A DNA stretch of 27,394 nt from Euryarchaeota archaeon UBA251. GTDB taxonomy: Archaea > Thermoplasmatota > Poseidoniia > Poseidoniales > Thalassarchaeaceae. A program made the translations under genes and the position numbers. Shown in pieces: positions 22,960 to 27,394 of this stretch; within the stretch, counting starts at the first letter, position 1; each line of letters opens with the position of its first letter. The notes beneath the pieces are model-generated. The model was given only the letters and a program-made list of their open reading frames with translations. It was not told where the DNA came from and did not search any database. The DNA lies in assembly GCA_002497905.1 (NCBI GenBank), contig DAFJ01000053.1, positions 1 to 27,394 on the forward strand. Reading direction: 5' to 3'.

Positions 22960-23385
22960 ATGAGCAGGATTCTATCGTTCAGTGTAGACAATGCCTTCGC
23001 AGATGATTTGGCAAGGATGATTAGGGATACAGGATATAAGAATCGGAGCATGTTTCTCAGAGATGCGAGTATTCATTTCTCAGATTCAAAACTCCGAGGA
23101 GAGTTGAATGTGATGGATTACGATATCCAGATTACAGGAACTCTAGTTATCTACTATCAGCATGAAGTCGAGCATCGATTATTGGATCTCAGACACTCGA
23201 ATCTCATAACTGTACAATCCTACCATCATAATTGTCTTCCTGGGAGCCATATGTGTGTAGATACAATGCAAATCAAATCTAATGCTGGGGATTTGAGGAA
23301 AGCCATTTCAGAACTGCAAGACAATTCAGGTGTAGATAGAATCGGATTCACTTTGGCCCCAATTCGAACTTCAGGCTGTTGCTGA
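22960..23385 (+). CDS. NikR-like metal-responsive ribbon-helix-helix regulator
   Basis: A 141-residue transcription factor with NikR layout. The N-terminal ribbon-helix-helix DNA-binding domain (about 1-42: RILSFSVDNAFADDLARMIR, then KNRSMFLRDA) is followed by an ACT-like ligand domain (about 57-135). In NikR the nickel site is His76, His87, His89 and Cys95. By spacing, the equivalents here are His79, His90, Cys92 and Cys99 (the last shifted by one), so the site appears to be His2Cys2, with nearby His68, His72, His89 and His97 also available. The protein ends SGCC. It is divergent from znuABC with a 64-base shared promoter, so it most likely represses the transporter when metal is plentiful; zinc rather than nickel is inferred from context. 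It is followed by the AcnX gene after 57 bases. Confidence 0.8.
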   Translation: MSRILSFSVDNAFADDLARMIRDTGYKNRSMFLRDASIHFSDSKLRGELNVMDYDIQITGTLVIYYQHEVEHRLLDLRHSNLITVQSYHHNCLPGSHMCVDTMQIKSNAGDLRKAISELQDNSGVDRIGFTLAPIRTSGCC

Positions 23386-23442
23386 GCCTCGTTGCTAACC
23401 TATTACCCGCAGGTTGAAGGATTCGCTCCGGAAGGCATAGGT

Positions 23443-25176
23443 ATGCGCATACCCAGTGAGTTGCCCTCCATGCTCAATGGAGAGCAAGGGCCAACTCGCC
23501 AGAAGGCAGCGAGATTAGTCGTGGATCTCGCATCAGTCGCTGGTGCCAAGAACTTCATCCGATGCTCCGACGCCCACGTTAGTGGTGTTAGTGTTCTAAC
23601 AGGGGGGCATGGGCTACGGACTTTCCTAGAAGACCTCGTCAAAGACCCAACCGGAACTGTCGCAATCCCAACTACTCTCAACAGTGCAGGTTGCGATCAC
23701 GAGAAGATGGACGAGATGGATATCGAACATCAGAACTTTCTCGAACAACAGTTTGAGATTATACATGCCTACATGCAACTCGGCATCAAGGCGACACTTT
23801 CGTGTACCCCCTACGATCGTGGTATTGAAACGCCGGAAGGTATTGGATCATGGGCTGAATCTAACGCTGTCTGCTTCTCTAACTCCTACACATCGTTGAT
23901 TACCAATCGAGAATCAGGACTCTCAGCACTTGCAACCGCACTTACTGGATGGGCTCCTGAATGGGGCCTCCACTTAGAGGAAAATCGCCTCCCTAATCTG
24001 TTAGTAGATGTCGAAGTAGATCTATCGGACTCAACTGATTGGAGTGTTCTAGGTGATTGGATAGGTGCCCAAAGAGGGCCTCACTGGCGAATGCCATTCG
24101 GCCCAATGCCGGTGATTCGTACCCAAAACAAAGACCCGACCTTTGAGATGCGAAAAGCCCTCACAGCAGCAGCAGCGAACCATGGTTGCCCAATGCTATG
24201 GCTAAACGATGATGATGCGGATGTATCCAATATCCAAGACACCTTGATCTTCACCTCTGAAAATCTTGATTCTAGTTATGCTAAGCTTGCACCAAAGGGT
24301 GAAGTCGATCTAGTAGTGATTGGATGTCCGCAAGCCAGTATAGGAGAAGTTCGTGCCACTGCAGCGGCAGTGCGCACATGGATGGAACTCGGACACCGTA
24401 TACCTGAACAGCGCCTCTGGGTTTTCACCTCTGGACACAATCACGGGATTCTGAAAAATGATGGGACTATCGACATCCTAGAAGAAGCAGGAGCACTCAT
24501 CCTGAAAGATACGTGTCCTGAAGTCACCCCATACAATAGAACACGGTACAATCATCTACTTACGAATTCGTTGAAAGCAGAGCACTATCTGACAAGTGGC
24601 CTCAATCGGATGCCTACGAGTGTAGCCCGAATCGAAGAATGCGTAGCGGTCGCTTTTGATCCACAACGTGTCCAAGGTGAACGCCCCAAACTGGATGCGA
24701 AGGCTCACGGATCGATGCCTAGTGCCAAGACCCATCAATCCGAACCGTGTTCGATTAAGGGTGCCAGTTTACCGAGTCAAACCGAATGGATAGTTGAAGG
24801 AAAAGCTCTCGTTACAGATGTGCCGATTACCTATCTGGGCTATGTCAATCGCGACACAGGTGTAATTGAAGATCCGGGACACCCTCTAGATGGAATTGCT
24901 ATTGAAAACTCAATTCTAATCTATCCAAAGGGTTCTGGGTCCACTGTTGCTCCCTATGTACTCATGGGGTTGATCTATACTGGAAAGGGCCCGAAAGCCA
25001 TTGTAAATCGAGACGTATGTCCACTCTCAATGCCAGCAGCAAGCCTACTCGGAATTCCCTATGCTACTGGATTCGATGACGACCCATGCATGGAAGTGAA
25101 TACAGGAGACCGTATCAGAATGGTTCTCCAAGACGAAGTAGTTCATCTCGAAATCCTTGAACGTACAACATCATGA
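23443..25176 (+). CDS. Fused AcnX-type dehydratase (probable phosphomevalonate dehydratase)
   Basis: A 577-residue aconitase-X protein with the large (DUF521) and small swivelling (DUF126) parts in one chain. Large part, about 1-400: LPSMLNGEQGPTRQKA opening, DAHVSGVS, TLNSAGCD, and the motif TNRESGLSALATALTG followed by LHLEENR, close to archaeal PMDh. Candidate [4Fe-4S] ligands are Cys121 (SCTPY), Cys295 (IGCPQAS) and Cys358 (DTCPE). Small part, about 445-577: GKALVTDVPITYLGYVNRDTG, HPLDGIAIENSILIYPKGSG. In archaea AcnX converts 5-phosphomevalonate to trans-anhydromevalonate 5-phosphate, the step after mevalonate kinase (also in this window). Archaeal PMDh is normally two subunits; single-chain AcnX is known from bacteria as cis-3-hydroxyproline dehydratase, the main alternative. 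ATG 23443 is chosen (GAAGG ahead); the frame opens at TTG 23392. Confidence 0.83.
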   Translation: MRIPSELPSMLNGEQGPTRQKAARLVVDLASVAGAKNFIRCSDAHVSGVSVLTGGHGLRTFLEDLVKDPTGTVAIPTTLNSAGCDHEKMDEMDIEHQNFLEQQFEIIHAYMQLGIKATLSCTPYDRGIETPEGIGSWAESNAVCFSNSYTSLITNRESGLSALATALTGWAPEWGLHLEENRLPNLLVDVEVDLSDSTDWSVLGDWIGAQRGPHWRMPFGPMPVIRTQNKDPTFEMRKALTAAAANHGCPMLWLNDDDADVSNIQDTLIFTSENLDSSYAKLAPKGEVDLVVIGCPQASIGEVRATAAAVRTWMELGHRIPEQRLWVFTSGHNHGILKNDGTIDILEEAGALILKDTCPEVTPYNRTRYNHLLTNSLKAEHYLTSGLNRMPTSVARIEECVAVAFDPQRVQGERPKLDAKAHGSMPSAKTHQSEPCSIKGASLPSQTEWIVEGKALVTDVPITYLGYVNRDTGVIEDPGHPLDGIAIENSILIYPKGSGSTVAPYVLMGLIYTGKGPKAIVNRDVCPLSMPAASLLGIPYATGFDDDPCMEVNTGDRIRMVLQDEVVHLEILERTTS

Positions 25177-25218
25177 TGCAGGGTGAAGCCCATACGGGGT
25201 GACCCCATCGGGAGGGGT

Positions 25219-26223
25219 ATGCGGGTTCTCGTCACTGGAGGTGCAGGATTCCTTGGAAGCCACCTCTGTGAGTCGCTACTAGTTGATTTTCACGAGGTAT
25301 GCGCTATCGACGACATGTTCAGAGGACGGAAGAAGAATCTTGAGTCCTGTAAATCATCTGCCGCAGAGATTGGAGTTCCGTTCCATCTAGTAATGAAGGA
25401 TGGGGCTGCATCCGAGTCCTACGAAACCGCATTGAAGCGACTGAATGGAAGTGTCGATGTAGTTTACCACCTTGCGGCGATTAATGGAACACGCTGGTTC
25501 AACGAACGCCCCGATCTCGTAGCCAGAGTCAATCTCTCGACTTTGCAAGCTGCACTCGACTTTGCCGTGACCAATGGTGCACGATTCGTTTTCACGAGCA
25601 GTCCAGAAGCATTTGGAGACCAGCATGAGATGCCCATTGCATCTAATTCAGATTCGCAGTTCAGATCCAGTGCTATCCATCAACGGCATTCCTACGGCGC
25701 CTCAAAGTATCTCGGTGAATTATTGATTCAACACGCTGTGAAAACACATTCACTAGATGCCCGTATAGTACGCCCGTTCAATTCCTATGGTCCACGGCTT
25801 CCAGGGGACTCTCATGGGCAGGTCGTGTCCATGATGTTGGAACGTTGTCTCGCAGAAGAGCCCATAGAAATCCATGGAACAGGGGAGCAGACCCGTTGTT
25901 TCACATGGGTGGAGGACATGATTCGAGGCATCCGATTCGCTGGAGAGCTCGACCAAGGGTTAGACGGATCAAACCTTACTGGCCGAGCATTCAATCTAGG
26001 ATCCACTGAAGAAACCAGTATACGTAAACTAGCAGAGATATGCCGAACTGTCACTGGAAATGAAATTTCACCAATTGAAGTCGAAGGACATCCAGGTGAT
26101 TCTGAACGGCGAGTCCCAGATTGTACCGAAGCCAGAAACGCCCTCGGATGGGAGGCGAACCTGCCCATCTTAGATGGAATTCAGAGAACTTGGGCTTGGA
26201 TGAAAGCACGACATGAGACATGA
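25219..26223 (+). CDS. NAD-dependent nucleotide-sugar epimerase/dehydratase
   Basis: A 334-residue extended SDR enzyme acting on nucleotide sugars in the cytosol. MRVLVTGGAGFLGSHLCESL is the NAD-binding opening, the catalytic Tyr159 and Lys163 lie in YGASKYLGEL, and VRPFNSYGPR plus HGTGEQTRCFTWVEDM are substrate-side motifs of the UDP-glucose 4-epimerase / UDP-glucuronate decarboxylase group. The exact sugar cannot be told. ATG 25219 is chosen because the Rossmann motif begins right there and GGAG lies four bases ahead. GTG 25183 would add 12 residues. It lies 42 bases after AcnX and nine bases before the MntR gene, so these may share a transcript without an obvious shared function. Confidence 0.88.
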   Translation: MRVLVTGGAGFLGSHLCESLLVDFHEVCAIDDMFRGRKKNLESCKSSAAEIGVPFHLVMKDGAASESYETALKRLNGSVDVVYHLAAINGTRWFNERPDLVARVNLSTLQAALDFAVTNGARFVFTSSPEAFGDQHEMPIASNSDSQFRSSAIHQRHSYGASKYLGELLIQHAVKTHSLDARIVRPFNSYGPRLPGDSHGQVVSMMLERCLAEEPIEIHGTGEQTRCFTWVEDMIRGIRFAGELDQGLDGSNLTGRAFNLGSTEETSIRKLAEICRTVTGNEISPIEVEGHPGDSERRVPDCTEARNALGWEANLPILDGIQRTWAWMKARHET

Positions 26224-26232
26224 GGTGATTTA

Positions 26233-26679
26233 TTGTCTGATGGTGAAGCCGCTGATCGATTGGAAGAACTCCGATCCGCACATGCTAGGGATCAGAATTC
26301 CCGAAGCGAGAGGATTAGTGCCCGAATTGAAGACTTCTTAGAAGTCATCCTCGAACTTGAAAATCGAGATGGGTCTGCGCGGGTCTCTGACATTGCAAAT
26401 CATCTCTCTGTATCTCGGCCAACTGTGGCGAAAATGCTCGCTAGGATGACCGAAGATGGTTGGTTACACAGGGAGCCTTACCGTGCAGTCAACCTGAGCT
26501 CTAAGGGACGGGAACATGCACACTGGATGCGTAAACGACATGGAGTGCTAGTGCGATTCTTGAAACACCTTGGTACTGATGATGAAACCGCTCATTTTGA
26601 GACTGAAGGAATCGAACATCATCTCAGTGAATCAACTGTCTCTGCAATTGCCAAACTATGTGAGCGCCTTGAGAAATAA
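26233..26679 (+). CDS. mntR: MntR-type (DtxR family) metalloregulator
   Basis: A 148-residue metal-dependent repressor. The winged helix lies at about 48-90 (ARVSDIANHLSVSRPTVAKM, LHREPYRAVNLSSKG), and the dimerisation/metal domain follows with EGIEHHLSESTV. All six Bacillus MntR metal ligands have counterparts: Asp34, Glu37, His103, Glu125, Glu128 and His129. The Asp/Glu pair replaces the Met/Cys of iron-sensing DtxR, so Mn2+ is the likely effector. There is no C-terminal SH3-like domain, as in MntR and unlike DtxR/IdeR. The start is TTG 26233 with GAGGTGA five bases upstream. The first 30 residues are an extra charged N-terminal extension relative to MntR. Targets may include the znu operon 3.3 kb away, but that is inference. 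Confidence 0.87.
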   Translation: MSDGEAADRLEELRSAHARDQNSRSERISARIEDFLEVILELENRDGSARVSDIANHLSVSRPTVAKMLARMTEDGWLHREPYRAVNLSSKGREHAHWMRKRHGVLVRFLKHLGTDDETAHFETEGIEHHLSESTVSAIAKLCERLEK

Positions 26680-26701
26680 TCAGCGAACAGATTCCAGTAA
26701 T

Positions 26702-27349
26702 CTACGATGAAGAATTGTTACTCAAAATGACGTCTAGGAATTTAGTTGATGCAAATGAAAATCCGAGCACGGTGACCTCGTGTCCGGATACAAGTTGAGC
26801 ATGAGCACCTGCAGGTCCTGCCAAGTCGTAAGCACCAGCCTTTCCTTGCCATGAATTCGATTCAATGAGTTCGGCAATCTCATCTTCGGAGAGTTGATTG
26901 AACTCTACCGTGGCACTCTCAATAGAACGATGGACCAATATGTCGGATTCTGAGAAGTCTAGGACTGCTGTTCCAGACCACACCAAATGGCGTCGCCCAG
27001 ATAGGTTAGTGAGCATATGTAGAGCCGCGATTGTATCACTTGGTTGGCCAAGAGAAAGGAATGAATCGTGAGGATCCTCTACCAAGGTGTCTGCAACTAT
27101 CCAAAGATTCGCTGAGGCCAATGATTCAGTCGCTTCTTCTTTGGAACTGATGAGATGATGTTCAAGGCGAGCGCGTTCGATCTTCTGATTAAGGATGAAA
27201 TCAACCTGATCGTGGACACTGCACCTGTTAGGCGGTGGCAACTCATCTCCGACGAGGCCACCGAAATCTAAGGTAATACCAGTGTATCTTTCCAACAATA
27301 ATTGTCTCCGGCGAGAGGAGGAGGAGGCGAGCCGGACTATCTTGGCCAT
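26702..27349 (-). CDS. maf: Maf-family nucleoside triphosphate pyrophosphatase
   Basis: A 215-residue house-cleaning pyrophosphatase that hydrolyses non-canonical or excess nucleoside triphosphates to monophosphates in the cytosol. The opening MAKIVRLASSSSRRRQLLLE matches the family motif ASxSPRRxxLL except that Ser replaces Pro. IVADTLV carries the metal/catalytic Asp, LSGRRHLVWSGTAV is the family's central motif, and SWQGKAGAYDLAG is the C-terminal motif. The expected Gln after GAY is replaced (YDLAG instead of YxIQG), so substrate preference may differ. The start ATG 27349 gives the standard opening; a TTG at 27358 would add three residues. It converges with mntR (22 bases between the stops). 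The 45 bases upstream to the window end show no clear promoter. Confidence 0.87.
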   Translation of the reverse strand: MAKIVRLASSSSRRRQLLLERYTGITLDFGGLVGDELPPPNRCSVHDQVDFILNQKIERARLEHHLISSKEEATESLASANLWIVADTLVEDPHDSFLSLGQPSDTIAALHMLTNLSGRRHLVWSGTAVLDFSESDILVHRSIESATVEFNQLSEDEIAELIESNSWQGKAGAYDLAGPAGAHAQLVSGHEVTVLGFSFASTKFLDVILSNNSSS

Positions 27350-27394
27350 GAACGACAATTGTCAGTTGCGTTTATGTTGTCATCGTCCTTCCTT

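Overview
The window most resembles a marine Thermoplasmatota archaeon of the Marine Group II (Poseidoniales) kind; this is inferred, not proven. Supporting features are an archaeal-type mevalonate kinase, an archaeal-style AcnX enzyme, a FixCX pair, an archaeal MutS-family ATPase with helix-hairpin-helix N-terminus, long IleS, several short-signal lipoproteins (LSGC, LAGC, IPGC lipoboxes), AT-rich TATA-like boxes about 27-30 bases before start codons, and a mix of Shine-Dalgarno-led and apparently leaderless genes. Coding density is very high: the largest gap is about 120 bases, and I found no tRNA, rRNA, insertion sequence or CRISPR array.

Layout. 1-728 (-): mevalonate kinase, cut by the window edge. 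852-3163 (+): fixC, fixX and a small four-helix membrane protein. 3171-4166 (-): an AT-rich extended SDR reductase. 4271-5773 (+): cysS. 5777-8590 (-) and 8694-10142 (+): two divergent secreted genes, a lamin-tail/amidohydrolase protein and an Asp-box (BNR) lipoprotein. 10132-15447 (-): ileS followed by a MutS-family gene. 15571-16812 (+): an FG-GAP lipoprotein. 16887-18593 (+): glutamine-dependent NAD synthetase. 18636-22895 (-): a zinc/manganese ABC transporter operon in the order znuA, znuC, znuB. 22960-26679 (+): NikR-like regulator, fused AcnX (probable phosphomevalonate dehydratase), sugar-nucleotide epimerase, MntR-type regulator. 26702-27349 (-): Maf-family pyrophosphatase.

Themes. 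The right half is a metal-homeostasis neighbourhood. It holds a giant 824-residue metal-binding lipoprotein (ZnuA lobes split by a roughly 530-residue insert with His/Asp repeats and two canonical EF-hands), its ABC partners, a divergent NikR-like repressor whose metal site looks altered to His2Cys2, and an MntR. The 64-base divergent promoter carries two back-to-back TATA-like boxes with a short palindrome between them, which suggests one operator controlling both directions. A second theme is isoprenoid synthesis: mevalonate kinase at the left edge and AcnX at the right are consecutive steps of the archaeal mevalonate pathway via trans-anhydromevalonate phosphate. A third is cell-surface biology, with four exported proteins (amidohydrolase, Asp-box propeller, FG-GAP propeller, ZnuA). 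The most unusual items are the ZnuA architecture, the NikR-like sensor with its promoter, and the single-chain AcnX.
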